From Rozella allomycis CSF55 (lineage: Eukaryota > Rozellomycota): a stretch of 64,000 bases of DNA. A program made the translations under genes and the position numbers. This document shows, one piece after another, positions 21,367 to 33,198 of the stretch (its first letter is position 1; the number at the start of each line of letters is the position of its first letter). Under the pieces are notes generated by a model, which ran no database searches, was not told the origin of the DNA, and saw only the letters and a program-made list of their open reading frames with translations. The stretch spans positions 1 to 64,000 of the forward strand of contig KE560926.1 of assembly GCA_000442015.1 (NCBI GenBank), given 5' to 3'.

Positions 21367-24023
21367 TTAAAGTGATATTTCTTCGAATAGAGTTCGCAAT
21401 CTGATTTCCTTTTCTTCTAGGAAATTAATAATTTCATCTGCTGAAATGTTGAAATTCAAACGAACAGGTAATAAATACAAATCTGTTATGATAAACGAGA
21501 ATAGAAGTTACATTTTGAGAATGGAATGGAGCGTATAGCTTGAATGTAAATGCCTGAAACTTTTTCAGGACAAAAGAAGCTGGAGAAATGAATAAAACAA
21601 ATCCATAATTCCAATGAATGTGGAAATCTTAAAAAAGGAATGAATAAATGATTACTGGGTTGATGCTTTAAGAAATAGAGAGTAAATTTTATTCTTATTG
21701 TTTGATTTGAGACATTCAAATAGAATTAAGTTGAACCAATCGAGTGGAGATTGAGGAGTGGGAAGCATTGATTCATTTATTGTATTTTTTAGTTTGAATC
21801 TAATGATCCAAGATTTTAATGATGAATGGCCTTTTAATGCATCTATCAAGGGTTTAATGAAGAATTTGTCATTTTCAATGTAATCTTCTAAAAGATCCCA
21901 AGATACAAAAGAAGAATTTTGAAGATAAATTTCTGGATTGTTGGAATTTAAATAATTGAAATAATCTGAGATTAAAGGATATTTTTGTAATTCTTTTTTA
22001 AAAATGAGAAATTTTGTATTTGATGAATCAAAATTGTTAATTAATTTAAATAGAATCTTCTTTTTGGTGTCTAAATTTGATTCTAATTTTGACCAATGAA
22101 AAAGAATCCAGGGGTAATGGGAATGATCTTTAACGAAATCAATTATATTTTTATAAACTTCAACGCTCTAAAATTTATGGTGAAATTGAAAATTACGTTT
22201 TCTGAAATCAAAGCAAAAATATCCCACAAGAGGGCATTTGATTGATCTTTCTTTAATTTTTCTTTAAGAATTTTTTCTGCTCTGAAAATTCAAAGTTAAA
22301 TCTTTTACCTCTTTTTTGATAATTGAAATTCAAGTGAAATAAACAAAGTTAAAAATAGATTATCAAATTCAGAAATAGATTGAAGAATTCTTCTTACAAA
22401 TTCTAATGATTTCTGATTAAACATTCCAGGAATCCAATTATTTAAACCCCAAAATGAATTTTTATTTAAAAAGATAGATCCAACTAAATCTTCATTAATT
22501 TCATGATAAAAATGATCAAAATTTAGTGGATCTATCCATGGGAAAATAAATGGCTTTGCAGTTTCAAAACTATTCAAAAGATTAAAAGCTAAAAAATTAT
22601 TAATTGGAATCCCCAAATGGACTAAAAATGATTTCAAAAAAGTTGTTTTTAGTTTGTCTGGTATAATAAAGAGAAATGGTTCAACATCATCAAAGAAAAT
22701 TGTTCTATCTGGATCTTCATTAACATCATTATCATCAGATGCTTTTTTTGGTAGAAAATAGTTTTCGCTTCTCTTATCTTCTTCAGCAAGCCACAAAGTT
22801 AAATCATGCTCAGAAAAGAATTGAGTCTTTTTCCATGGAACATCAAATATTTTTATTTCTTCATATTTTAATTTCCCATTCCATCCACGCGCATTCTCTT
22901 CTCCAACCCTGGCTTCATCACTCTCCCAAAACATTTCAAACTCTTCTATTCTCTCCTTGAACTTCATCTCAGGAAATGGACAAAAGAAATTAAACTCTAT
23001 CAACGCTTGATTCAAACAAATAAATCTCTCAAAATACCCAGATTCTTTAACAAATTCACATAGTTTATTAAAGAAATCTACAAGATGAATTGTTAATTCT
23101 CTCTTTTTAAAATGATAAAAGATCCTTTTAAATACGTCAACACAAGATGAAAAATTAAAAATAGAAAAATTGTACAAATGATAATCTAAATAGAATCCCC
23201 AAACTAGCTTGGATTCTGGAAACATTTCCAACGCCCTCTCAAATTTACTCAACACTATTGATGTTCTATTCTCATCTTATTTAAAAAAAATTACTCCATA
23301 AATGAACTTGTCAATTTTAAATACAAAACTTCCAACTCTTCATTTCCTGGAATTTCTTTTCTAGCTCTTTCACAAATCGCCAACTGTTTCTCGTATCTAC
23401 CAAGATTGGTTATATTAGTCAACTCTTTCTGATGATCAATCAATGCTATCCAATTATCAATGTTTTGCGGATCTTCGCTCAATTTCTCATTTAGCCGCAT
23501 TTGTTTTTCAGTAAAACTTTTCTCTTGCATTGACACATCTTGAGCAGTATACGCTAATATTTCATCCCACTCAATGCCAAAATCAATAAAATTATTTGAA
23601 TCATTAGTCTTAAACGATTCAATCTTACGTATTCTATTTCATTCCTGAAATCATTCATTACTTTTCCACAGGTATGGGATTATCACTCCAGTCTCTAAAC
23701 AAGTCATATTTCTGTGACTTGAATGAATATCTATCAATCAACGTTAGTCCAGTGCTTTTATTAAACAACAATCGCCATTTATTCGGTAGACCCAAAACAT
23801 ATCCACCCTCAAATCTTTTAAAGCTAGGAACCTCATTCCTATACGTGCCTTGAAGCATCAACAATGTCTTGTCTGGTTTGCCATCCAAACAAAAACCGTC
23901 TTCAGTCAATTTCGGCTCAGTTCTCGCCTTGTCCAATTTTCTCTTTCTCTTTTCCTTCTTCTCCTTTTTCTTCACCTCAACTGTCTCTTCCTTTTTTACC
24001 TTAAATGATGAAAATGACTGCAT
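21367..24023 (-). CDS. NRDE2: NRDE2-family protein (nuclear RNA surveillance)
   Basis: NRDE2 binds the MTR4 helicase and links nuclear exosome and splicing quality control. N-terminus MQSFSSFKVKKEE, Lys-rich stretch, then TLLMLQGTYRNEVPSFKRFE matching the NRDE2 YKSLYRGDIARYKR block. HAT-like helices begin with MRLNEKLSEDPQNIDNWIAL and KQLAICERARKEIPGNEELE. Diagnostic: EENARGWNGKL and DPDRTIFFDDVEPFLFII (family: GARGW..., DPERQVLFDDI). The C-terminus ends LYLLPVRLNFNISADEIINF. Several short introns. The first in-frame ATG is at 24023, only 36 bases from the divergent LLPH start. Confidence 0.85.
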
Positions 24024-24059
24024 AAATTCGGTTGGGAAATATCCAAGTGGCAGAGCCAA

Positions 24060-24362
24060 ATGGCAAAAAGTATTCGTTCAAAAAGACAAAAGTCTTTTCG
24101 CACTACAAAAAGAAATGGCTTTTTCAAACAAGTCGAAGAAGAAAGATTAAAAAAATGTATAGAAGCCGGTACAGATTTTTTAACGTCTCAAATAGATTCT
24201 GTAGCCTTGCCGGTACCAACGGAAGACACTGAAATGTCTGTACAACCTGAAATAAAAGACCAAGAAATGAAAGATAAAACAACAAATGACACAAAAAAAT
24301 CCAGCTTGAAGAACAAGAAAAAATCAAAAAAGTCAAAGAAAAAACCTCAACTTTTGTTTTGA
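24060..24362 (+). CDS. LLPH: LLPH / LAPS18-like nucleolar protein
   Basis: 100 residues, intronless. Begins MAKSIRSKRQKSFRTTKRNG, the conserved MAKSLRSKxKR start of the LLPH (yeast YBL028C, DUF2423) family of pre-60S ribosome-biogenesis proteins, and ends with a Lys-rich tail (KKKSKKSKKKPQ). Divergent from NRDE2 across 36 bases. Confidence 0.8.
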   Translation: MAKSIRSKRQKSFRTTKRNGFFKQVEEERLKKCIEAGTDFLTSQIDSVALPVPTEDTEMSVQPEIKDQEMKDKTTNDTKKSSLKNKKKSKKSKKKPQLLF

Positions 24363-24438
24363 TAATAAATGCATTTAAAATTTACATTTTTATACTTAAT
24401 TTATAATTGTTTGGTTCTCGATTTATGAATTTTACAGA

Positions 24439-25062
24439 ATGGAGGAATTTCAAAACCACATCACAGCAGAGCGAGAAATCGAATTCTATGGCTTTTCTCC
24501 AATCTCTCTAATAGACGATATAATAAACAGTGTTAATGAACGCATGTATCAGGGAGTAGACAAGTTTCAATCAAATCTAGTGGAAAATTGCGCGGATGAA
24601 CTCTCAACAGAAAATATTGACCACGTAATGAGCTTTTAAAATTATAAAAGGGAATACAAAAAGTTCTAACGATGCTAGAGTCCTCTGCAGATCAGAATTT
24701 TATGGTTTATGAAGAATTCTCGATAAAACATATCTTAAAAATTCCCACAGAGATATCACTTCCACATCACAAAGTATATTTCTTTTACAATATTTTACAA
24801 GATAAATTCTGGAGCTCCAGTTGAAGAGGCAAATACATTTTTGAAAGAAGCCATTGAAATTCAAGAACATATCAAACAATTAATGGACTTGAAAACAAGG
24901 CTGACTTTTTGGCATGAACAAATCGCTAGTCTAAATTCATCTCTAGATCCCGTCGAAATTTCCCCAGATTTTATTCAAGAACTCTCATCCTTTTTTGAAG
25001 ATAAATTTCAACCATGCCTATCGCAGCTTGAAAAGGCGCTAAATAAATCTACAAGTTTATAA
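24439..25062 (+). CDS. MIS12: MIS12 kinetochore complex subunit
   Basis: Centromere-proximal subunit of the KMN network. Three exons joined by 26-28-base introns. N-terminus: ERE-IEFYGFSPISLIDDIINS-VNERMYQGVD, matching the Mis12 ELLEFFGFTPxxFIDDIINxVNDxxY opening; the middle SFEE-equivalent NFMVYEEFSIKHILKIP and a C-terminal coiled coil (EIQEHIKQLMDLKTRLTFWH). Total about 175 aa, slightly short but within range for fungal Mis12. Confidence 0.82.
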
Positions 25063-25144
25063 TTCATTTATTGTCTTTCAAAAGCCTGTTCCATTTGGTT
25101 TTCCTAAAATTCCGAAAATACCCTGGTCTGGAAAAATATTTCAA

Positions 25145-25386
25145 ATGGTACAGAAATTTTGTACCCTTTATTATAGGAAACAGCTACCAAAGAAAAAGTT
25201 ACCATTGCCAAAGTTACTAAAGTTTTAGGAAGAACTGGTTCCCGTGGAGGAGTTACACAAGTCCGTGTCGAACTTACAAACGAAGAAAAGAACCGTTCAA
25301 TTGTTCGCAACGTTAAAGGACCAGTCAGAGAAGGAGATATGCTTGTTCTTTTGGAAGCTGAACGTGAAGCTAGACGTTTAAGATAA
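25145..25386 (+). CDS. RPS28: 40S ribosomal protein S28 (eS28)
   Basis: ATG at 25145-25147 is followed at once by a 29-base intron (25148-25176), then the ORF reads [60 protein letters not shown] and AEREARRLR. 70 residues, complete and strongly conserved. The minus-strand frame over it is a shadow. Intron directly after the start codon recurs in ARPC4 and eL39. Confidence 0.95.
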
Positions 25387-25533
25387 TAAACTATTGTGCA
25401 CATCAAAAGCGACAATTATATCAGATATGTTATTAGACATATATTTTTATTTTAAGATTGTTTTGATAATTTTTAAGTTGCTTTATTGATTCAATGAGCT
25501 TCCTCAAATATTTGTGTGGCTTACACAAGGACA

Positions 25534-26448
25534 ATGGACGCTTGGAAAATAATTTTATCCCATATTTCTTTTGAAGACTTGCCCAAATTCTTGACACTTA
25601 ACAAATCTTTCTTTGAAGTTTTTCAAGATGACGAATTTTGGAAACAGCGTGTTTGTCTTGAGTTTGGTTATCCATGGCTTTACCGAGACATATTAAAACA
25701 GAACAGTATATTTGCTTCATTTCCCTCTAAATTTGACGTAGAGCCGATTTCTTTTCATAAATATTATCTACAAAGACATAAAGAAAATACTGAAAATGTT
25801 AACGTACAAAATATGTTGAATACGGCGAGAACTGGGATATTAAATTTTCAAAGAAATCCATCGGATATGGAAGTGCTATCAAAAGCGACAGATATATTGA
25901 TAGAATGCCTTGAAATTGAACCCACATCTTTCGAATCTGTGTATCTACTAGCCTACTCTTGCTATGTATTAAATGACTTTTCTACGTGCATGAAATTCTT
26001 TGATTTGTTAGATGAAACGGAAACGAACTTTCCAGCGGCTGATGAATTAAAACATGAGGTTTTGCAGCTTTTGGAAGGTGTCCAAGGAACTATTGAATAT
26101 CCCCCTTTAATTCTCGAAAATGAGTTGTCACAAGAAGCAGAGCATATACTTACTGAAATATTTAAGGTTCTTGACACTGAGAATAAGGGATACCTAGGTA
26201 TTGATGAATTTAACAGGCATATACTTTTTACGGGTGGATCGCACAAAGTGGATGCAGAGCAATTTAATCAAATAACTAGAAATTATAATGAAAATGCACA
26301 GCTTGGATTAAGCCTTCAGGGATTTATGAATTTATATTATGAACAAATACTTCATGATCCATCCGAATTTAGAAAGGATTTAGAACTTTACAACATGGAT
26401 CCGTATCTACTAAAACCAAAATCAATAAAAGCTGCTCAATGTGCATAG
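25534..26448 (+). CDS. F-box protein with C-terminal EF-hand
   Basis: 304 residues from ATG 25534, intronless. N-terminal F-box: MDAWKIILSHISFEDLPKFL, TLNKSFFEVFQDDEFWKQRV. Middle helices look TPR-like (KATDILIECLEIEPTSFESV, LLAYSCYVLNDFSTCMKFFD). C-terminal EF-hand loop DTENKGYLGIDEF has acidic residues at positions 1, 3 and 12; a second, degenerate partner follows (NYNENAQLGLSLQGFM). The likely role is a calcium-responsive SCF substrate adaptor, by inference only. F-box plus EF-hand on one chain is unusual and I cannot match it to a named family. Confidence 0.7.
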   Translation: MDAWKIILSHISFEDLPKFLTLNKSFFEVFQDDEFWKQRVCLEFGYPWLYRDILKQNSIFASFPSKFDVEPISFHKYYLQRHKENTENVNVQNMLNTARTGILNFQRNPSDMEVLSKATDILIECLEIEPTSFESVYLLAYSCYVLNDFSTCMKFFDLLDETETNFPAADELKHEVLQLLEGVQGTIEYPPLILENELSQEAEHILTEIFKVLDTENKGYLGIDEFNRHILFTGGSHKVDAEQFNQITRNYNENAQLGLSLQGFMNLYYEQILHDPSEFRKDLELYNMDPYLLKPKSIKAAQCA

Positions 26449-26503
26449 ATAATAAAAATATACTGTTGAGATTGTATTAGAATCGGATTTTATTATCACA
26501 GAC

Positions 26504-27177
26504 TAATGAGTTCTTGCTTCCAATACCTTTTTATGTGTGGATGAATCCGATGTCTCTTTATCTTTTTTGCCCTTCTTTTCGTGGGGAGGAATAAAATCAT
26601 CTGGGGAGACCGTGTATCTAACAGTAGGCATCCACACCTCATATATTCCCTATTTTAAAAGCTATATCAACTTTACAAGTTCTTCGGGAGAGTTAATACC
26701 CAGTTCGTCCATTAACGGTTTAAAGTACTCCAGATACTCATGATAGTGGGTCAGCTTTGGAGTAATAGAACGACTATGTTTATGCAATAGATTCATTTAC
26801 AGAGCCACAAAGATTCGGACACACGTTGGAAAATCATTAAAAAGCCGTGCCTTCTTAATTGCAGCTTCAATAATAGGGGCAGTCGGCACAACATCGTAGC
26901 CAAAGACATTTGTTAGCACACATTGAAGCTCAATTATGTCGTATGACTTATTTATATTGTTGATCCAGGTCTTTTCAAACTCTTCTAGGTTGAACTCTCC
27001 GTGGTTAAAGCGAAAACGGTGAGCATTGACATTTTTGCTAATTAAATTTGGGGTAATACATAAGAAGGAACTTACCCTGCGATAATGAACATTATATGGC
27101 TTAATCATTCTTATCAATGGAGTCAATATCATTGCAGAATCTGAAATTTCCTGAATTTGAACTCTTGAAGTCATCAT
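26504..27177 (-). CDS. COX6: Cytochrome c oxidase subunit Va (Cox6/COX5A)
   Basis: Matrix-side subunit of complex IV. Conserved part: FNLEEFEKTWINNINKSYDI, IELQCVLTNVFGYDVVPTAP, IIEAAIKKARLFNDFPTCVR then LLHKHSRSITPKLTHYHEYL and KPLMDELGINSPEEL. A 27-base intron (about 26650-26676) splits the end; the last exon adds a ~50-residue hydrophilic tail (YEVWMPTVRYTVSPDDFIPP, then Lys/Asp-rich) not typical of Cox6, which usually stops soon after this point. The N-terminal presequence is basic and Ser/Thr rich (ATG ATG at 27177). Confidence 0.85.
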
Positions 27178-27343
27178 TGAACATTTTTGTGCTATCCGCA
27201 AATGCTTTAAAAAGGTTTCAAATTGTTGGTTTTAAAATACCTTTGAAAAATAAAATAATCAATAAAAAGTTGCATATTAGTACAGAAACGGAATAAACAA
27301 TTATCGCGCTGAATTTTTTTCTGTAACTAAGGAACTGTAAGCA

Positions 27344-28898
27344 ATGGAAAGTTCAAATCAGTCATCGAAAACAAAGCCAAACAATGCATCCCGCCATTCC
27401 AAAGCCAAATCAGAAAGCGCAGCTTCTTCGAAAACGGAGAAGTTTATGGACTCTATTAAAAGAGAACTATCATCCCTAAATTTAAATCAGGTTGTTAAAT
27501 ATTTATCTAGCAATGTTGCCCGAAATCCTACTAATATGAACAATATTCCTATTACTTCAAAGCGGTAACTTGCACTCTTTACACTAAGAGCCAAAAGAGA
27601 GTTTACTTTGTGTAGATACACCCCTAATGATTTCAGTTTTTTGAAACTACTTGGAAAAGGCGGATCAGGGAAAGTATTTTTGGTTGAATGCTCTAATGGA
27701 TTTCGCTACGCCGCCAAAGTTATGTCAAAAGAAGATTTGCTTATTAAACAAGCTGTAAGACGATTTAGTGCCCATTTAAAGGAAAAAAGGGCCACAACAG
27801 AATTACATATACTAATGTCATTACGACATCCTTTTGTCTTAAAGCTGTTTCATTCAATGAAAGACGACAAGTTTCTATATTTTATTGTACAGTATTGTTC
27901 ACGAGGGGAATTTTTTAAACTGCTAAAGCGCCTGCCAGACAAAAGGATCGATGGTAACAAATAATCCTTTTGTTAAACCTTTAGAAGCAAGCGCTATATT
28001 TTATTCCTCGGAGATACTAACAGCATTAGAATATTTGCAAACATTAGGCATTATTTATCGTGACTTAAAACCTGGTAGAATATGAATGTGAATGACATTA
28101 GAAAATGTATTACTGGCTGACTCCGGTCACATTGTACTTTCTGATTTTGATATGTCCAAATTTGATAAAGACAGCACATTTCAAGGAAATAGAGAAAACA
28201 GCCTTAAACGAGCAGGTTTATACAGATCCAAATCTATCGGTAGATTATATTAAACATAGTTCCTAGTTGGTACTGATGAGTATCTCGCTCCTGAGATAAT
28301 AAGCGGTATAGGTCACGACAGGTAATTGGCGAAAATCAAAATTCATGATTTTAGGACAGTGGATTACTGGTCTTTTGGCATTCTATTGTACGAGATGATG
28401 GTATCACAATGTAATATTAAAAATCTTAGGTCGGTTACACCCCATTTAGGGCCAAAAATAAAAGCCAAACGTACCAAAAGATACTTTACGAAAAATTTGA
28501 CTTCCCTTGTGATATTATAGTAAGCAATGCATGGTTTTCTGATTGTCTAATGACATGCAATCAACTATCAAAAAATTGTTGATCAAAGTTCCGCAGAAAA
28601 GATTAGGAAACGAAAACGGCATAGCAGACATCAAATCGGAGAAAATATTTGTAAATGTACAATGGGCTTGTAAAATTTTCACTTTTTCGGGTTAGTGTTA
28701 CACAATAAAGTTCCACCGCTTCGTCATATCAATACCTATTGTGAAACCGCCGAGGAAAATCCGGAAAAAATCTCCTTAAGAAATGCTTTAGAGAAATATT
28801 TTTTTAAAAATGTGATGCCATCTGACGAAACGGCCTTTTCGGATTTTGAAAGCATAACCATGGTCGAGAATTTGCACGAAGCCCAACAAGGGAAATAA
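27344..28898 (+). CDS. AGC protein kinase of the FPK1/KIN82/NRC-2 type
   Basis: N-terminal Ser/Lys-rich region, then kinase domain: [68 protein letters not shown] (rebuilt across a 27-base intron), SDFDMSK and [33 protein letters not shown]. The DFD replacement of DFG marks the AGCVIII group that includes yeast Fpk1 and plant phototropins/PINOID; fungal members regulate lipid flippases and polar growth. About seven exons. The tail after the kinase domain is short and acidic. Confidence 0.8.
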
Positions 28899-28940
28899 AA
28901 AAGAATTACATCTATATTTTTTTAATTAAAAAGCAAACAA

Positions 28941-31900
28941 ATGTTTCAGCAATATACTTTACTAGTTTCTGAAATTCATTTAATTACCATGGCGATGTTG
29001 GTAAAAATCCAGCTGGAAAGATTATTAGCGGAAAGTCCAGTTAATCAAAAAGAAATCAGGCAAGTTATATTTAAATGTCTTGAGACGATTGTAGGAAATC
29101 CAGCATCAAAGTATTCCGTTGAATTTTTGTGGGTGCCATTTAAGACAGCGCTAAATTCGCCCATTGTACAAGTTAAGGCCACTTGCTTGGACTCATTAAA
29201 CAAATTGATAGCCTTTAATATATTTGGTGGGGCTACAACAGTATTTAATGAACAAAATGAAGAATTTCTGGACCATTTGAGGCCGAACCTTTTTGGACAA
29301 GAAGAATGTCATATACCTGCGAAGGAGGGCATATTGATTCTGGATGAGATAAGTAGAATTCACTAATTAATATTAGCGGTATTCGCTTTATGTACCACAT
29401 ATAGTTCACAAGAAAACCTTCAAATCATGACATGTAAATTGCTTCTAACATGTACTGTCAATCCAAATCTCATTTTTCATGGTGTTTCATTAATATATTC
29501 ACTAAACCTGGCCTTTCGAATATTGATTGATTCAAGTACTGACAAAGTGAAGTGGACAACTGCCAAGGCAACTTTAATTCAAATGATAAACACATTCTTT
29601 CAAAAGCTGCGACTTAAAAGTCGAGGAGAAAATTTTTGTGCTAAGGATCTTCAAACTGATACGATTTTAATTATTCGATATTTATGTCAAGTGGGACATT
29701 TGCCCGATAATGACGTTGTGGCAGTTGCAGTGAGTTTACTAAATGCTAGTCTATTATACACTGACATACCAATGTTCCTAGATTCCAATTTCAGCAAAGT
29801 TTTAAAAGAAAATGTTTGTCCGCTTCTCTTACATCTTGGATCTACAACAAGACATGATATTCTGGAGGATACCATTTTAATTGGCTTTTCATTATTAAAA
29901 TTCCATCATACCTATTTAAAGCCTGAAATAGAATCCTTATTTTTGAACATCTACTTTAAAATCTTGGAAAATGCTGGTAATAAGAAAGAAGCAAATTTTG
30001 TTGTCGATTTCTTTTCCAAAATATGTTCTGAACCTCAATTATTGCTTGATTTATATGTAAATTATGATTGCGATCCCTGTATGGAATCTTTATACGAGAA
30101 ATTTGCATTTGAATTATGTCGAATCCCGGCACTGGATTGCTTGAAATTATTGGTCGAATCGTTGATGCAATGGTGCTTGAATAAAAGAGAAGGTTTAGAC
30201 ATAGGAAACAATGTTTCAGATGTTCTCGTTAGTCCAATAGATTCTGACACAATAATTTTGGATGAGCAAAGCTCAAGAAAAAGGCTATTGAAAGATTTAA
30301 TATCAGAATTTAACAAGTCTCCAATAAAAACCATTCAAAAATTCATAAATAATGGATTTTGTTTAGAAGACAGCAAAAGTGTAGCTGAATTTATACTACA
30401 TGAAAAGTCTTTGTCAAAGAAGGCAATAGGTAAGTAATACAAATGGATCATAATAGGCGAATTACTTGGAGAAAATGATTCATTCTTTATTAAAGTTATG
30501 CATTCTTTTGTTGATCAACTTGATTTTAGAGAAATGAAATTTGTGACCGCTCTAAGGTCTTTCCTTCAAAAGTTTAGATTACCTGGTGAATCACAAAAAA
30601 TTGATAGACTTATGGAGAAATTTGCGGAAAGATACGTGGCGTGCAATCCATGTGTGTTTTCTACTGCGGATACAGCATACACTCTTGCGTATTCTATAAT
30701 AATGTAAGAGATCAATTATATTTAAGAAAAGGTTAAATACTGATCAACATTCAAAGCAAGTGAAAAAGAAAATGGACAAATCAGCATTTATAAAAAACAA
30801 TCGCGGTATTAATAACAATAAGGATTTGCCTGATGTCTTTTTAGAGGAAATATTTAATGAAATATCAGAAAATGAAATAGTTTTAGAAGATGAAAGAAAC
30901 ATTAGAAGATCTAGCTTCATTCTCAATCAGCCTATATCAATTAAAGTAACAAAACAAAAGGGAACACCTTCTGAATATCAAAAAGCAAAATCAGTAGATC
31001 ATGTGAAGTATATGTTTTCTTCCATAAACAAAGAAATGATAGCATGCATTGAAAAAGAATATGAAACGAATGGTGGATTTAAATATCTTGAAATTTATCC
31101 AGCGTGTTTGAACATTTGTAGTTTGTTTGGGCTAGTCTTGGAACGTGATTCTATAATTGAATCGTTAAAGAAACTTTCAACTTTGAAAGGAAAAAGTACA
31201 GAGGCAATGAAAGCGATAATAAATTTGGGAAACTATTTTGGGAACTTTTTGGATGCAAATTGGGCTCATGTTCTGGAAACAGTCGCTACTATAGAATCTA
31301 GCAATTCAATAGATGATTTTAATGAATTTGAAAACCAAAATTTACTCGTTTCAATTGATAGAATCTTTTCACATTCTGTTGACTTGGATGGAGAAGCAAT
31401 TATTTATTTTTTCACTGCGTTAATTGGAACATACAAGAAAATTGATGAAAGTCGTCTAGTTTCCTTGAGAAGAGTTGTTGAAGTTTGCTTCTTTAATACA
31501 AACAGAATTCGATTGGAATGGAATCAAATCTGGAAAATCGTCGCGCCGTTATTTAAAGAATTGGGCAGTAATTTAAACGAAAGAATTTCTATCTTTGCTA
31601 TTGATTCCTTGCGACAACTTTCACTTAAACTTTTGGAAAAGGATGAATTGGCTCATTTTCATGGGCAGAGTTCCTTTCTTTCAATCTTTGAAGAAATATT
31701 TAAATCAAATTCTCTGATTAATATAAAAGAATTAATTATTGATTCAATTTCTCAAATGATTGATTCTAAAAGCAAAAACCTTAAATCTGGTTGGGTAATC
31801 GTTTTCCGAATTTTATCAAATGCAGCCCAGAGTAAAAACTTAATTTTAATTGAAAAATCGTTTGCTGTTCTTAAAATAATCAAGCAAAAATATCTTTCTT

Positions 31901-32889
31901 TTGTGACTTGTTATTCTTTTGATACGCTAATACAGACAGTAATCTGTTTCCATCTCAATGAAACTTCTGAAAAGATTTCTTTAGAAAGTTTAAACATATT
32001 CGAGTTTATTTGTACATTTTGTGTACAAGATAATGTTGATTACTCTTGGGAAACTATTCTATTCGCATTTGAGAACATTCTTTTTAAAGACGGTTACACA
32101 TTGGCAAACGAGAAAGTTTCATCTCTTTTAAATATTTTAAATGTCTTGAGTGTCAATTTTAAATTGAATGATTGGGATGTATTCTGTGATTCTTTTTTAA
32201 AGCCAGCAATTGGCTATTTAACCGAACTGTCGAGTTTTGGTTTGCTTTCATTAATTTTGCAAATATTTGATAACAAATACCAACATTTCCCAAGAAATGA
32301 ATTTTTATATCTCTTTTTTGAAATTTTAAAAGAGGCAGCAATCAAGAACATTTCGCCCGAATTTACTGTAGGATGCTTTTCAAAATTCTTGAAACTAAAA
32401 ATTGATTCGGATAACTCTCACATTAAAAGTTTTATAGTACATGTATTGCTTCATAACAAAGACATTCCCATTACTGAAGGCCTTTTACATCAAATTGCAA
32501 TTGATTATCAGCTACTTGAATTTTGTCACGTTGAGTTACTTGAAATTCTCCACGAGAACTATATTCATTATTACAATATGAAAAACATTGAATGCTCAAA
32601 GGCTGCAATGCTTGTAATCATTGCCGTCGTTTTCTCAAATTTATCGAATGGTGCAATTGTAACTCAAGGTTTCAAAACCATAATCTTTCATTTTCAAAAT
32701 AATGAACCTGTACTTTATGATCTATCCATAAATATTCTTGATAAATTATCTGATATTAACCTTCGCTTGTATCCAACTATCCCTATTCCCCTATTGTACG
32801 AATCCAGCGTCATGCTTTTGTCCAACAGCTCTCCACTTGTAAATTCTATTAAAAATTTCCTTATAAATTTAAAATCAAGTATATTTTAA
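28941..32889 (+). CDS. SEC7: SEC7/BIG-type Arf guanine nucleotide exchange factor
   Basis: Activates Arf on the trans-Golgi. Order: DCB region ([33 protein letters not shown]), HUS helical region, Sec7 domain ([80 protein letters not shown]) containing the catalytic Glu in PGESQ, then HDS helical repeats ([20 protein letters not shown]) to the C-terminus. Four short introns (e.g. 24 bases near 29351-29374, 27 bases at 30430, 28 bases at 30704). About 1,250 aa, shorter than yeast Sec7 (no acidic N-terminal extension and fewer HDS repeats). Confidence 0.9.
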
Positions 32890-32953
32890 GAAACAAACAA
32901 TAAATAAATTTAGTCAATTCCTTAAATTACAAAACAATTATCAAAAAGTTACA

Positions 32954-32978
32954 TGCGAACATCGTGGATCGAACACGA

Positions 32979-33020
<42 letters not shown>

Positions 33021-33026
33021 GTTCGC
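32954..33026 (-). tRNA. tRNA-Phe (GAA)
   Basis: 73 bases on the minus strand. Acceptor GCGAACA pairs with TGTTCGC; D-arm AGCTCAGTTGGGAGAGC; anticodon stem-loop with ACTGAAGAT (anticodon GAA); T-arm GTGTTCGATCCAC; discriminator A. No intron. Nearly identical to known eukaryotic tRNA-Phe. It sits in the 300-base gap between SEC7 and mL45. Confidence 0.97.
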
Positions 33027-33198
33027 TTGTGATTTGACAAGTTTACATATTATGAAAATTACATTTGCGTCTTAATTCGATACATATTAGTGGTATAGGT
33101 TCCTAACCCCTTTAGGATTACGAAATTATAGTTATGCTTAAAGCATCACCCAATCTGGTTCGTGAACTGAATTTCCTAAATTAGAAAAACTCATCATT

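Noticed and set aside
25104-25415. Minus frame of 103 codons
   Set aside because: Exact antisense of RPS28.
32954-33026. Possible intron-containing tRNA
   Set aside because: The anticodon loop is continuous and the 73-base tRNA-Phe folds without an intron.
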